Source of the DNA: Fulvivirga ulvae
GTDB lineage: Bacteria; Bacteroidota; Bacteroidia; Cytophagales; Cyclobacteriaceae
Reading direction: 5' to 3'
Length of the DNA stretch: 64,000 nt
Assembly (NCBI RefSeq): GCF_021389975.1
Contig: NZ_CP089981.1
Location: 6,914,355-6,978,354 of the forward strand
In this document: piece after piece, positions 27,254-35,353 of the stretch
Layout: each line of letters opens with the position of its first letter
How positions within the stretch are numbered: position 1 is the stretch's first letter
Made by a program: the position numbers and the translations under genes
Notes under the pieces: generated by a model
Databases searched by the model: none
The model's input: the letters and a program-made list of their open reading frames with translations, nothing else
What the model was told of the DNA's origin: nothing

Positions 27254-27612
27254 GGCAGTTCACTTGGTTGTTCATCTTCATGCTTATGACCGGGTGCGAG
27301 CCACGAGAGTATGGCATCAATAATCAGCTTATGAAATACCAGGGCAAAGATGAAAGAGCGGAACAGCAGCTCTATCCCGGAGCGGTCGTAACCCCTGAGA
27401 TAAAAAATGATCATGCCGTAAATAAGCCCCAGGGCAGCGACCCTGTATCGCGTCCGGACGACCAATCCGGTAAGCTTTTTAATCCAGGAAGTTACCTTTT
27501 CGCTATTGATCCAATAGGCGATAAAAATAAAAGTCAAAATGTAGGCCCAATCCAGTTCAATGATGTACCGGATCAATTGGCCTCCCAGAGATGTTGAAAT
27601 TTCAGTGTTCAT
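27250..27612 (-). CDS. Holin-like membrane protein
   Basis: 120 residues with three or four hydrophobic helices (WAYILTFIFIAYWI, VAALGLIYGMIIFYL, LLFRSFIFALVFHKLIIDAIL) and a charged tail (GHKHEDEQPSELP). Size, topology and position before spanin-like genes suit a holin. The start codon is preceded by the CCAATAACAAC leader found at four genes of this block. Confidence 0.55.
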   Translation of the reverse strand: MNTEISTSLGGQLIRYIIELDWAYILTFIFIAYWINSEKVTSWIKKLTGLVVRTRYRVAALGLIYGMIIFYLRGYDRSGIELLFRSFIFALVFHKLIIDAILSWLAPGHKHEDEQPSELP

Positions 27613-27632
27613 AATTGTTGTTATTGGTTATA
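27613..27632 (-). promoter_or_regulatory. CAATAACAAC translation-leader motif
   Basis: On the minus strand TATAACCAATAACAACAATT directly precedes the ATG of the holin-like gene. The same core occurs before genes starting at 29086, 30682 and 36927. Confidence 0.5.
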
Positions 27633-27644
27633 AGAAAAATTGAT

Positions 27645-28019
27645 TTACCGAACAGGGAAAAGGACATTGCCCAACTCACGGACATCCGACCTTTTAAAGG
27701 TTCCGTTCTTTTCCATCTGTTTGTAGAGTTTAAGGCCTTTCTGCCTTGTCCTTTCATCCAGGCTTCCGGTGCGCTGTTTGTCCATAATGTCAAGCATGGT
27801 GTACCTTGCCAGCAGTTCCAGGTCTTTATAGGTGAGCTGGTACATAGCCTTGTCCATTTTCATCTTGTCGAGTTTTACCTCCTCCTGCCCGGCAGACTCC
27901 AGCCACTTGCGGGTGAGCCATTTGCTCATTACCTGTTTGCCCACCGAAGTATGCCGCCATACCAGGTATCCTGCCCCGCCGGCTATTGCCACTCCGGCAA
28001 TCATGTTAATTGCTTTCAT
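27645..28019 (-). CDS. Small TM protein of the virus-like block
   Basis: 124 residues. An N-terminal TM helix (MIAGVAIAGGAGYLVW) is followed by a soluble helical domain of ~100 residues (LTYKDLELLARYTMLDIMD ... LYKQMEKNGTFKRSDV). It overlaps the upstream gene by four bases (ATGA). Function unknown; likely a virion- or membrane-associated component given its neighbours. Confidence 0.6.
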   Translation of the reverse strand: MKAINMIAGVAIAGGAGYLVWRHTSVGKQVMSKWLTRKWLESAGQEEVKLDKMKMDKAMYQLTYKDLELLARYTMLDIMDKQRTGSLDERTRQKGLKLYKQMEKNGTFKRSDVRELGNVLFPVR

Positions 28020-28261
28020 TTCAATTGCTTTAGATGTTGAATGATCGTTTCCAGCCTTGACTTGATTTCTTCGGACTGGTGGTTCTTGATAAGGTTTTTC
28101 ATGAGGTTAGCCACGACAACAATGCAGACCCCGGCAGTGACCAGTCCTACGGCCAGGGTGATCATGGTTTGTGTTGTCATGGTGATATTGACATCTGTCC
28201 TCATGCCTTCCTCGCCCACTAGGCGATCGAGGTAGTCTTTTATGTTCTTGTTCTGAGCCAT
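28016..28261 (-). CDS. Small TM protein of the virus-like block
   Basis: 81 residues: soluble N terminus (KNIKDYLDRLVGEEGM), a TM helix (MITLAVGLVTAGVCIVVVANL without its last residue) and an amphipathic C-terminal helix. Overlaps the downstream gene by four bases. Function unknown. Confidence 0.6.
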   Translation of the reverse strand: MAQNKNIKDYLDRLVGEEGMRTDVNITMTTQTMITLAVGLVTAGVCIVVVANLMKNLIKNHQSEEIKSRLETIIQHLKQLK

Positions 28262-28262
28262 T

Positions 28263-28691
28263 TTACTTGATTATTTGTTCGTAGACAGGTCTCTCCATCT
28301 TGTATTTGTTATAAGTAGCTTCGTCCAGTTCCCGGATTTTCAGGTAGCGTAGAAGCCGCTCTTCGGTATTTTTATCAAATGTCCCGCTTACGGTCCCCAC
28401 ACCTCCAAAATTGCGCATCAACCACACTTGCAGGCGTTCCACCCGTTTGCCCTCACTGCCCAAACGCAAAGGGAAACTATCACCTTTGGGAGGCTCAGGT
28501 TTTGTTGGGGCACTAGTGCCTGGCGAAGGAACCGGTTTGGGAGTGCTGTTTTGTACCGACTGCGCAAGAGAGGCTGTAAGTTGCCGGGCAACCCTTTGCT
28601 TTTCCTCCCGGTCGTGGTAATACACATACAAGCCGATCCCTGCCAATCCTGCGGCTATGCCCGTCATGATCCAAATCTGTTTGCTAGTCAT
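28263..28691 (-). CDS. TM-anchored peptidoglycan-binding-like protein
   Basis: 142 residues. N-terminal TM helix (IWIMTGIAAGLAGIGLYVYY), a Pro/Ser/Thr-rich linker (~45-70) and a PG_binding_1-like domain: LRLGSEGKRVERLQVWL ... VSGTFDKNTEERLLRYL. That domain places proteins at peptidoglycan. It shares a base with the upstream gene, which has the same domain. In this setting it could dock a particle or the lysis machinery at the cell wall. Confidence 0.7.
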   Translation of the reverse strand: MTSKQIWIMTGIAAGLAGIGLYVYYHDREEKQRVARQLTASLAQSVQNSTPKPVPSPGTSAPTKPEPPKGDSFPLRLGSEGKRVERLQVWLMRNFGGVGTVSGTFDKNTEERLLRYLKIRELDEATYNKYKMERPVYEQIIK

Positions 28692-29086
28692 TACTTCAGG
28701 TTTTTAATGTCCGTGGCATTAAAGCTGTCCTTGCCAAAGTATTTTTTAGCGTTTGTGGCCGTAAGCCTTCCAAACTGGCCGTCCACGCCATCCCGGTTTT
28801 TGCCTGTCCTGCCCAATGAAGCGCCTTTTCTCTTCAATGCCCTCTGAAGGATCTCAACATCCGGGTGACAAGTTCCATAGCTCAATGGGTAGGCATTGCT
28901 CACACACTTAAAGCCTGATGAAGTTTGTTTACTTTGACCTGATGAGGTAGTAGCATATCCATCATCGGCCTTTTCCCTTTTCTTTTTTCGGTAATACCAT
29001 ATACCAGCCCCTAGCGTAGCGGCTACTAACACCCCGCCACCAATCCAGAGCAGGTTGTTATCTATTTTGAAATTCTCGTTTTTCAT
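28691..29086 (-). CDS. TM-anchored peptidoglycan-binding-like protein
   Basis: 131 residues. TM helix at ~12-28 (LLWIGGGVLVAATLGAGIWYY), a basic stretch RKKKREK, a Ser/Gly linker, then a PG_binding_1-like fold: YPLSYGTCHPDVEILQRALKRKG ends the first helices and DGQFGRLTATNAKKYFG the repeat core. Paralogous in layout to the next gene. The ATG is preceded by a CCAATAACAAC leader. Confidence 0.7.
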   Translation of the reverse strand: MKNENFKIDNNLLWIGGGVLVAATLGAGIWYYRKKKREKADDGYATTSSGQSKQTSSGFKCVSNAYPLSYGTCHPDVEILQRALKRKGASLGRTGKNRDGVDGQFGRLTATNAKKYFGKDSFNATDIKNLK

Positions 29087-29103
29087 GGTTGTTATTGGTT
29101 AAA
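29087..29103 (-). promoter_or_regulatory. CAATAACAAC translation-leader motif
   Basis: Minus strand TTTAACCAATAACAACC abuts the ATG of the gene ending at 28691. No Shine-Dalgarno sequence is present. Confidence 0.5.
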
Positions 29104-29121
29104 ATCTTGTTATTGCTTTTG

Positions 29122-29607
29122 TCAAGGCCTTCTGTAAGCAGGTTTGTTTTTGACTATTTCCAGCACCTTTTTGATCTCCGAAGAGGACAGGCGATCATAG
29201 AAAACATCGATCAGGTTGCCATCAAGGTCATTGTAAGCACGGCTGACCTGGGAGACCTGTACTTTGTCTTTCAGCTTCCTCAGGACTGCATATATCTTGT
29301 TCTCATCGTCATTGATAATCCCCCAGGCATCCTGTATTTCCGTTGCATATCGCCTGGCGGCCTCCTGGGTAAGTACTATGATCTTGCCCCCGACATCTTT
29401 TTGTACTTTGTCCTTGTAATGAATATCAAAGGCCTCACTGGCCGAGAGTCCTGCTGATCCGGAGTTGGTTTCCTTTTGCAGTTCTTCCAAAAGCCTAGAG
29501 GCCAGCTTGTCCTGCTGCTTCCGTTTCCAGGTCAGCAATAAGCTAGCTGCCAATAGCGTTGCTGCTGTTATCCCGGTGATTTTAAGTGTGTCTTTATCTA
29601 TTCTCAT
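29122..29607 (-). CDS. TM protein with annexin-like repeat
   Basis: 161 residues. N-terminal TM helix (ITGITAATLLAASLLLTW) and a C-terminal ~70-residue region with the order W-GIINDDENKIYAVLRKL ... VSQVSRAYNDLDGNLIDVFYD (G-x-x-x-DE-x-x-I-x-x-x-L ... Y ... L), which resembles one annexin-like repeat. A similar motif turns up in other Bacteroidota phage-like clusters by memory only. It overlaps the upstream gene by four bases. Function unknown. Confidence 0.6.
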   Translation of the reverse strand: MRIDKDTLKITGITAATLLAASLLLTWKRKQQDKLASRLLEELQKETNSGSAGLSASEAFDIHYKDKVQKDVGGKIIVLTQEAARRYATEIQDAWGIINDDENKIYAVLRKLKDKVQVSQVSRAYNDLDGNLIDVFYDRLSSSEIKKVLEIVKNKPAYRRP

Positions 29608-30050
29608 TTCAGTAGTTTGATTAACCTTCCCTGGGGTGTGGCTAGCATCGCCACATCAACCGCATCCGTTCGTTTTGCCGTATTGAACAATATGTAAAGA
29701 ATAGCAGCCAGCACACCGGCAAGCGTAACCGGAATGGCAATGGACAGGGTTTTTGTCAGCCCTTTGCCAAAGCCGAGGATGTTATCGCCAATACTGGTGA
29801 TATCCGCTACCGCACGGGAAGCGGCAGAGGATACATCCAGCTTGTTTTTGGTCAGCCACTTGTTGAAGTCCCCATTGGTGGTGCATGAGCTGGAGCCATT
29901 GGCCTGCCAGGTGACCAGCCAGATTGTCCTGGCATTATCTGTACCTACTTCTCTTTTGAGCTTGTCATAATACCCGCGCCATAAATCACAAGGGCTGTCA
30001 GGCTCAGGGATCACAAAGGTTTTATTACCGATCTTAATTGTTGTTGCCAT
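29604..30050 (-). CDS. TM protein of the virus-like block
   Basis: 148 residues. A soluble N-terminal part (IPEPDSPCDLWRGYYDKLKR ... WQANGSSSCTTNGDFNKWL) with two possible disulphide Cys, a flexible middle and one TM helix (IAIPVTLAGVLAAILYILF). Overlaps both neighbouring genes by a few bases. Function unknown. Confidence 0.6.
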   Translation of the reverse strand: MATTIKIGNKTFVIPEPDSPCDLWRGYYDKLKREVGTDNARTIWLVTWQANGSSSCTTNGDFNKWLTKNKLDVSSAASRAVADITSIGDNILGFGKGLTKTLSIAIPVTLAGVLAAILYILFNTAKRTDAVDVAMLATPQGRLIKLLK

Positions 30051-30228
30051 ATTCTATTTGCTTTACCTTTTCAGTGATGTCCGATTTGGATAAGCCCATT
30101 TCTTCAAGCATCTTCTTAACCTTTCTCTTCATTATGGCTTCCTTTTCCAAAGCCTGTTGGCGGTCATAGTTGATGTAACCCTGCCTGCCAAGCCAGAAGC
30201 CTACGGCCAGTGCTGCTATAGTTTTCAT
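30034..30228 (-). CDS. Very small membrane-anchored protein
   Basis: 64 residues: a short hydrophobic N terminus (TIAALAVGFWLGRQGY) and a charged helical tail (MKRKVKKMLEEMGLSKSDITE is 21, so only its core is cited: KKMLEEMGLSKSD). Overlaps the next gene by 17 bases. Function unknown. Confidence 0.55.
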   Translation of the reverse strand: MKTIAALAVGFWLGRQGYINYDRQQALEKEAIMKRKVKKMLEEMGLSKSDITEKVKQIEYGNNN

Positions 30229-30241
30229 AAACCCCGGATCT

Positions 30242-30682
30242 TTATTTTACTTTTTGAAGCCTTCGGAACCCCAATACTTTGGAAGCCAGATAAGGAGCAA
30301 TACAAACCTTGTTGTTCTGGTTTCCTCCAAGGCAATAGATGTAGCGCTTGTCTTCGGAATAGCTGATAAACAGGGCTACATGGCCTTTCCAGCTTGAGGG
30401 GCTTTCGCGCCAGAAAACCACGACATCACCAAGCTGCGGTTCGCTATGGATCACCTGTCCCTGGTGTAGCCACGACCGGGCATTGGCTTTTTTCGACCTT
30501 TGCAGCCCCGCCTTCATGGCACACCAGTTCATGAAGATGGAACACCATGCGGTCTCATCTGAAATGATGCCCCTGAAACCTGTTTCCCAGGCGTAGTTTA
30601 TAATCGTAGGATTGTGAAGCCTTCCGGGCTGCTCCTGCACCCCGTACTGGCTCAATGCGATGTTAATGAGTTGATTGTTCAT
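30242..30682 (-). CDS. CHAP/NlpC-type peptidoglycan hydrolase (TIGR02594-like)
   Basis: 146 residues. IALSQYGVQEQPG, DETAWCSIFMNWC (catalytic Cys47), ANARSWLHQG, PQLGDVVVFWR and GHVALFI (His101) are the signature of the TIGR02594/CHAP-like amidase family frequent as endolysins in phages. It should cleave peptidoglycan cross-links or the amide bond. It precedes the lysis genes and follows the propeller protein. The ATG is preceded by a CAATAACAACA leader. Confidence 0.85.
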   Translation of the reverse strand: MNNQLINIALSQYGVQEQPGRLHNPTIINYAWETGFRGIISDETAWCSIFMNWCAMKAGLQRSKKANARSWLHQGQVIHSEPQLGDVVVFWRESPSSWKGHVALFISYSEDKRYIYCLGGNQNNKVCIAPYLASKVLGFRRLQKVK

Positions 30683-30701
30683 TGTTGTTGTTATTGAATT
30701 A
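30683..30701 (-). promoter_or_regulatory. CAATAACAAC translation-leader motif
   Basis: Minus strand AATTCAATAACAACAACA directly before the ATG at 30682; no Shine-Dalgarno sequence. Confidence 0.5.
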
Positions 30702-30731
30702 TGTTGAGTTTGTGAGCTTTGAATACTTTCC

Positions 30732-32414
30732 CTATCCGGTTTCCTTTGGGATCAGGGCATAGCTGTCCAGTTGCCGGTAAGAAACCAGGATGGTGGCCGT
30801 CTGTCCGGGTTGTAAATGAAACTGCCAGAACGAGTGCCCATCGAGTTTGAAGCCTTTCATTGGCACGGTAATGATGTTCTGGAAATGCCTGGTGCTGCGG
30901 TATTTTTCCAGTGAAAAGGTGAAAGCTTTTTCTTTTCCGGAGATTGTTTTTTCTGTGGCCGTTAACGTGGGGACGCGCTGGTGCATGTCCATGATAAACC
31001 TGACCTGCTCGATAACGGCAGGTGCGTGGCGGAAATGCCTGTTTTTTTCGGCATAATCTGCATCTATCACCACTGGTGGTTTACCTGATGAAACCGTAGC
31101 ACTTCCTAACTCCTGAGAAGTAGTCAATACTGCCCCGGAGCTATCGAAAGCCAGGGCGTTGACGGCTTCTAATGCCAAGTCCTCACTAAAGGAACCATCT
31201 GCTTGCAGCGTTTTCAAAGAAGCCCCGTCAGTCAGCGATAGCTTTTCGTTTTCAGGATTGAAGGCCATAGCCAGAATATTGTTCCCGGCCTCCGTTTCCG
31301 AACGGATTTGATAAGTTGTTACATCAATGCTAACAAGGGTGGCCGAGGAACTTGAAGCTACCCAAAGGCATCCTGCATTCGCATCAAATACCAGGTGACT
31401 AGCACTATCAGGCAGGCCTTCTGTTGTAGCTATTCTGGAATGGCTTTTATTATAAATTCCAAGGCTCGTGCTTCCTGAATAAGTAACAAACACATCTCCA
31501 TTGTCCGGGCTTACAGCCAGGCCAATGGGAGGCTCAGGGGATTCAAGACTCTCAACTACCTGATGTGTGTGCCCGTCCATAACCAATACTTTCCTGCTGA
31601 CCAGGCAGGCGACATAAAGTTTATTATTGACCCTGTTGAATGCCAGGGCTACGGGCCGTTGTGCATCCAGAGGAATGGTAGCAGTCTGCACATTGTTGGC
31701 ATTGATGACACTAACAGTATCAGAGACCGATCCTGCCACATAGACTTTCCCGAAATCAGGGCTGGCAGGGTTATCATGAATGGCCAATGCCACGGGGGAA
31801 ACAACACCTGGATACGTATCCTCCAATGTAATGGTAGCCACTAGTTTTCCGATATCTGAGAGTATCGATACGCTGTCTGAGAGCTGGTTGGCAACGTAAG
31901 CCAGGCCGTTCACCGGGTTAAAGGCAACATCCTGTGGGTGAACACCGGTTATGATGGTTGCCTGAATAGGTATCCTTTCCAGAACGGGGTTATCGCCCTG
32001 TCCCCAAAGTGTAACTTCCTCAGGCTGATCTGTAACGTTTGTCAGGGTTAATTGCGTAGTGCGTATATCATCTCCCAGGTTAAAGGCATTCTTCTTGAGG
32101 GCACGGCGCTCTTGGAATGCTGACAACATATTGGCACCTGCCTGCTCTATGTGACTAAGCTTTTTTGGGGGCTGGCAATCTGCTACATCTATCACACCCT
32201 GCTTGGTTCCATACCTTTTGAGGTCGCTGACAAGCTGGTCGTTTCGTTGATCGGGTGTACAGGTTAGGTTATAGGCATCTTCCTGTCCATTTACATCTAT
32301 CTGTCGCCGGGTTGGTGCCAGCCTTTCTTCGTCCTTCTTCAGTGCCAGGGAACAAACCAAGCCTGCCCCGAGAGAGGCCATCAGTATAAGTCCTTTTTTG
32401 AGGTTCCTATCCAT
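30732..32414 (-). CDS. Beta-propeller protein with capsid-like flanking domain (predicted spike)
   Basis: 560 residues. An N-terminal TM helix (LILMASLGAGLVCSLAL) and a linker come first. Strands QLTLTNVTDQPEEVTLWGQG begin a beta domain at ~117 that is interrupted by a YVTN/NHL-type propeller (~145-430: IITGVHPQDVAFNPVNGLAY, YVANQLSDSVSI, VYVAGSVSDTVSVIN and so on). The beta domain resumes at the end: STRHFQNIITVPMKGF ... FHLQPGQTATILVSY. The flanking strands resemble those of the protein at 36052, suggesting a propeller inserted in a capsid-like barrel, as in a spike or minor capsid protein. Inference from patterns only. Confidence 0.6.
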   Translation of the reverse strand: MDRNLKKGLILMASLGAGLVCSLALKKDEERLAPTRRQIDVNGQEDAYNLTCTPDQRNDQLVSDLKRYGTKQGVIDVADCQPPKKLSHIEQAGANMLSAFQERRALKKNAFNLGDDIRTTQLTLTNVTDQPEEVTLWGQGDNPVLERIPIQATIITGVHPQDVAFNPVNGLAYVANQLSDSVSILSDIGKLVATITLEDTYPGVVSPVALAIHDNPASPDFGKVYVAGSVSDTVSVINANNVQTATIPLDAQRPVALAFNRVNNKLYVACLVSRKVLVMDGHTHQVVESLESPEPPIGLAVSPDNGDVFVTYSGSTSLGIYNKSHSRIATTEGLPDSASHLVFDANAGCLWVASSSSATLVSIDVTTYQIRSETEAGNNILAMAFNPENEKLSLTDGASLKTLQADGSFSEDLALEAVNALAFDSSGAVLTTSQELGSATVSSGKPPVVIDADYAEKNRHFRHAPAVIEQVRFIMDMHQRVPTLTATEKTISGKEKAFTFSLEKYRSTRHFQNIITVPMKGFKLDGHSFWQFHLQPGQTATILVSYRQLDSYALIPKETG

Positions 32415-33192
32415 GGGCTTCTATTTTTCGAGCATTTTGGTTGATAAAGTCTATGATGTCGCGTGTACGGGTGACATGGGCTTTCCCTACGGTTTCAGGA
32501 TGCAGGCCAAACACCTTGGTAGCGGCATACACGGCTTCGATCCGGGGAAAGCCCATATCCAGGTAAATCTGGAGGGCGGCCAGGTCTGCAGGTTTTTCTT
32601 CGCGTGTAGGGATCACAAAATGTTGCCGTTCATGCAGAAGGATGAAAAACCTGATAGGAACGGTAAACTGTCTGAACAGCTTTTGGGAGACCTGAATGCG
32701 CCCCGTAGCCCGATGTGTCCTGGCAGGGGTAACCAATCGCCTGCCGGCATCGTCCAGGATCTCAGGCAGGTACTGGATCAAAAACTCGCTGTCTTTATTG
32801 TGGTGGAAACCAACGGGTGTATAACCGGCCTTCTGCGAAAACTTCTGCGCAAAGTCTATGAAGCGATGTACCTCCGGCTGCGCCCACACCTGGGCGGGTA
32901 TCATCTTGTGGACATCAAAACCGGTGAGCCGGAAACTAGTGTCATCACCGGTGCGCTTGTTGTACAGTTCCACCTCCAGGGCTTTTGGGGACAGAGGCAT
33001 GGGAATATCTATTTCCCTGAAAGCTTCTTTCCCGCTAAAGGCTTCCCTTTTGAAGGCCACTTTTCGCCTAAAATAATGACTGTTGGGTTTTGAAGGGTCG
33101 TAAGCCCTAATGCCCAGAACTACAGGCTTGCGGACTGTAATGCCCAGCCTGATGGTAAAACGCTTGTGATTGGCAGGTATCGGGATGATCAT
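32407..33192 (-). CDS. HExxH zinc-metallopeptidase-like protein
   Basis: 261 residues. The N-terminal half is beta-rich (RFTIRLGITVRKPVVLGIRA). The C-terminal half has FFILLHERQHF, a perfect HExxH (His187, Glu188, His191), followed by EEKPADLAALQIYLDMGF with possible third ligands (Glu/Asp ~199-203). This is the layout of a minimal zincin; substrate is unknown. In a virion it could be a maturation protease or a wall hydrolase. It overlaps both neighbours by a few bases. Confidence 0.65.
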   Translation of the reverse strand: MIIPIPANHKRFTIRLGITVRKPVVLGIRAYDPSKPNSHYFRRKVAFKREAFSGKEAFREIDIPMPLSPKALEVELYNKRTGDDTSFRLTGFDVHKMIPAQVWAQPEVHRFIDFAQKFSQKAGYTPVGFHHNKDSEFLIQYLPEILDDAGRRLVTPARTHRATGRIQVSQKLFRQFTVPIRFFILLHERQHFVIPTREEKPADLAALQIYLDMGFPRIEAVYAATKVFGLHPETVGKAHVTRTRDIIDFINQNARKIEAHG

Positions 33193-33590
33193 AAAGCAGG
33201 CTGTATGGTTTTGTTCTTTTTGATCTGGGTAAAGCCAAGGATTAAAATACCGGCTACAATGACACCTCCGACAATCAGCATGGTGTTGTCTTTCTTGGGT
33301 TCCTCGTCGTTACTATCGTCATATCCGGCACCTCCAACCGACACCTGGTAATCCGAAGGGGTTTCACTGCCTTTTTTAGTAAAAAGGCCTGCCACATTAT
33401 TGATCGTGTCGCCCAGCCCCGGGGAGCTGAGTAAATCCATAAGTCCCCGTCCGGGCTTTCGCCCTTCGGCCTGGCGCTGCGCTTTCCTTTCCTGGCGGCG
33501 GGCTTTGGCTTTTTTTCCGAAGAATAAAAAGTTGTCATAGCCGTCTTCCGGATCTCGCATCATTAAAAATTCTGTTTCTCCTGTTATCAT
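33189..33590 (-). CDS. Small protein: basic N-terminal motif, C-terminal TM
   Basis: 133 residues. Near the N terminus, YDNFLFFGKKAKARRQERKA is a strongly basic segment after an aromatic/acidic stretch. A Ser/Gly/Asp-rich linker leads to a C-terminal TM helix (MLIVGGVIVAGILILGF) and a short basic tail. The same layout and FLxxGKKxKxR core recur in the gene at 34314 and partly in that at 33832. The basic part could contact nucleic acid inside a membrane vesicle. Function unknown. Confidence 0.6.
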   Translation of the reverse strand: MITGETEFLMMRDPEDGYDNFLFFGKKAKARRQERKAQRQAEGRKPGRGLMDLLSSPGLGDTINNVAGLFTKKGSETPSDYQVSVGGAGYDDSNDEEPKKDNTMLIVGGVIVAGILILGFTQIKKNKTIQPAL

Positions 33591-33602
33591 AGGTTGTCTG
33601 TT

Positions 33603-33830
33603 TTAAAGGGTATATAAAATCCTGAGGGTTGAACCTGCTGCCTGGTAAGGGACGGCCTGGTAGGGTTTGCCAACGAACGGATAACTTTTGGCCTCGCCCA
33701 CTACAAGTGCAACACCGTTTACCTGGACTGTGCCAGTGCCGACATTCTTTACCGATGCGAAGAGAAAACCTGTTGGCAGTTCTCCATCTCCTGTCACTTC
33801 CTGTTCTATCGCTTGCGCCAGTATGCCCAT
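33603..33830 (-). CDS. Small all-beta protein
   Basis: 75 residues, no TM: GFLFASVKNVGTGTVQVNGV ... GEAKSYPFVGKPYQAV predicts a small beta sandwich, as in decoration or adaptor proteins. It lies between two single-TM genes with one-base spacing. Function unknown. Confidence 0.55.
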   Translation of the reverse strand: MGILAQAIEQEVTGDGELPTGFLFASVKNVGTGTVQVNGVALVVGEAKSYPFVGKPYQAVPYQAAGSTLRILYTL

Positions 33831-33831
33831 A

Positions 33832-34317
33832 TCATTGCATATTTCTCTTTCGTTTGACCATCACTACCAGGGCTATTGCCCCCACTGCAGCACCGATCAG
33901 GATATACTGATTTGTCTTTTTGCCAGCAGGCTGGCTGTCTTCCTGCTCCGGCTGGCTATCCAATTTCGCTTCCGGAGCAAGCATAGTGGCCTGCATTTCC
34001 CTGTTCCTTGGAGGTGTAGGGCGCACAAGCTCCATGGCGGGGCCGGCTTTCGATGCACTGGTGGCCGACTTGATCCCCAGCTTTACTATTTTGCCCTTTG
34101 TTTTTGACTGTGATTTTTCTTCCTTTTGCTGGCTGCGCTTCTTTTTAAGCAGCTTCTTTTTGAGCATCAGGCTGGGCGCGCCCAGGCGAACGATGCTTTT
34201 GAAAAGCCCTCGTTTTTTGATCTTCTTGCGGAACTTCTTTAGGAAATGGTCATACAAAACATCATCCCTGTAGAAGTCATCATAATCCCCGTATATGCGT
34301 GGCTCCATTACTGTCAT
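33832..34317 (-). CDS. Basic protein with C-terminal TM
   Basis: 161 residues. An acidic/aromatic start (YGDYDDFYRDD) is followed by a very basic stretch (FLKKFRKKIKKRGLFKSIV ... LKKKLLKKKRSQQK), a disordered linker and a C-terminal TM helix (YILIGAAVGAIALVVMV) with a KRKR tail. Its ATG overlaps the stop of the upstream gene (ATGA). Same layout as the genes at 33189 and 34314. Function unknown. Confidence 0.6.
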   Translation of the reverse strand: MTVMEPRIYGDYDDFYRDDVLYDHFLKKFRKKIKKRGLFKSIVRLGAPSLMLKKKLLKKKRSQQKEEKSQSKTKGKIVKLGIKSATSASKAGPAMELVRPTPPRNREMQATMLAPEAKLDSQPEQEDSQPAGKKTNQYILIGAAVGAIALVVMVKRKRNMQ

Positions 34318-34733
34318 GCTGCGGCGGTTTTAATGGCTGCTACCGGCCTGGTCTTGGCATTCATTTGTGTCCATACAAATCCCCCGATCAGCAGTACACC
34401 CACCGCAATAAATAAAGTGTTGTTTCCCATTCCTGCCTGCTGGGGCGTGCCGGCCTGGTTTGTTTGTTGGGGTTGGGAATTGGCAGACGGTGCCGATTGC
34501 TGTTGCATGGGAGGCTGGCTCGTTTGCGTGGGCATCATGGACTGTTTCATCAAAATGGTTTCCATACGCGTACGCTCGGTATCTGCCCGCCGCTCGTCAT
34601 TCTTTAACCTTCGGCGCTCAAACCGTATTTCCCGCTTTTCCTTCTTTCGCTTCTTGCATTTTTTTCCACATAAGAAGTAGTCAAAATCTATATCGGATTG
34701 TCCTGTAAGTCCGTAATTTTTTTGTGATAGCAT
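34314..34733 (-). CDS. Basic protein with C-terminal TM
   Basis: 139 residues. DFDYFLCGKKCKKRKKEKRE is the basic motif near the N terminus, followed by a helical region, a Gln/Pro/Ser-rich linker (~70-100) and a C-terminal TM helix (TLFIAVGVLLIGGFVW). It is the clearest relative of the gene at 33189 (FLxxGKKxKxR). Function unknown. Confidence 0.6.
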   Translation of the reverse strand: MLSQKNYGLTGQSDIDFDYFLCGKKCKKRKKEKREIRFERRRLKNDERRADTERTRMETILMKQSMMPTQTSQPPMQQQSAPSANSQPQQTNQAGTPQQAGMGNNTLFIAVGVLLIGGFVWTQMNAKTRPVAAIKTAAA

Positions 34734-34750
34734 AGTTCGGTTTTAATGTT

Positions 34751-35353
34751 TTAAATAGTCCCTGCTGTCAGGCTATGGGACTTCATAGTCCTTAAAAAAT
34801 ACCAGCCGAAAAGCAGGCCTGCCGCCACAAAGCCTATCACTTTGATGGTTGCCATTTGGTTGGCATGTCTTCGGGCTTCTGCCTGCATGGCTGCAGCTTG
34901 TTGTTCCTGTTGTGCTTTGAAGGCGAACAGGGTATTCATCGTCTGCGCACCTGCCTGCTTCTTCATCATTTTCTTCTGCTGTGCATTTCCGAAAAGGTTC
35001 GCCACTGAACCAATCGCACCGGCAATGGCGCTAATCGGGTCAGTGCCCACAGTCACACCGCCACCACCCGCTGCCCCGAAACTGTCAAAGCCATCAACAC
35101 CTTCAGGCACTACCTGGCGGGCTATGAGCCGGGCCAGGTCGAAAGCAAAGGCCTTATTGTTTTTGGCCATGGCTGCGATAACAGCATCGGTAAGGGTCTG
35201 GTAGGTAGAGGGTTCGCGTACCGTGAAGCCATATTTTTTTAGCAGGCCTTTCAGTTGTAAAGGCTCGTTGGCCAGCGCAATCCCCAAAAGGGAAAACACG
35301 GTCTCCGGCAGGATACCATTACTCTCCATTTTTGGTTTGACGATCTTAACCAT
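34751..35353 (-). CDS. TM protein sharing an N-terminal helical module with its neighbour
   Basis: 200 residues. LQLKGLLKKYGFTVREPSTY and the following helices (AVIAAMAKNNKAFAFDLARLI without the last residue) resemble LKLIRDYGYAVPRRSEHLAG in the upstream gene. A Gly-rich middle (FGAAGGGGVTVG), a Gln/Ala-rich helix and a C-terminal TM helix (VIGFVAAGLLFGWYFL) follow. Overlaps the upstream gene by eight bases. Function unknown; probably structural. Confidence 0.6.
   Translation of the reverse strand: MVKIVKPKMESNGILPETVFSLLGIALANEPLQLKGLLKKYGFTVREPSTYQTLTDAVIAAMAKNNKAFAFDLARLIARQVVPEGVDGFDSFGAAGGGGVTVGTDPISAIAGAIGSVANLFGNAQQKKMMKKQAGAQTMNTLFAFKAQQEQQAAAMQAEARRHANQMATIKVIGFVAAGLLFGWYFLRTMKSHSLTAGTI

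Noticed and set aside
32398..33093. Long plus-strand open frames inside the virus-like block
   Set aside because: They run opposite to tightly packed genes with clear motifs (HExxH, PG-binding, propeller) and have no recognisable domains; shadows in GC-richer sequence.
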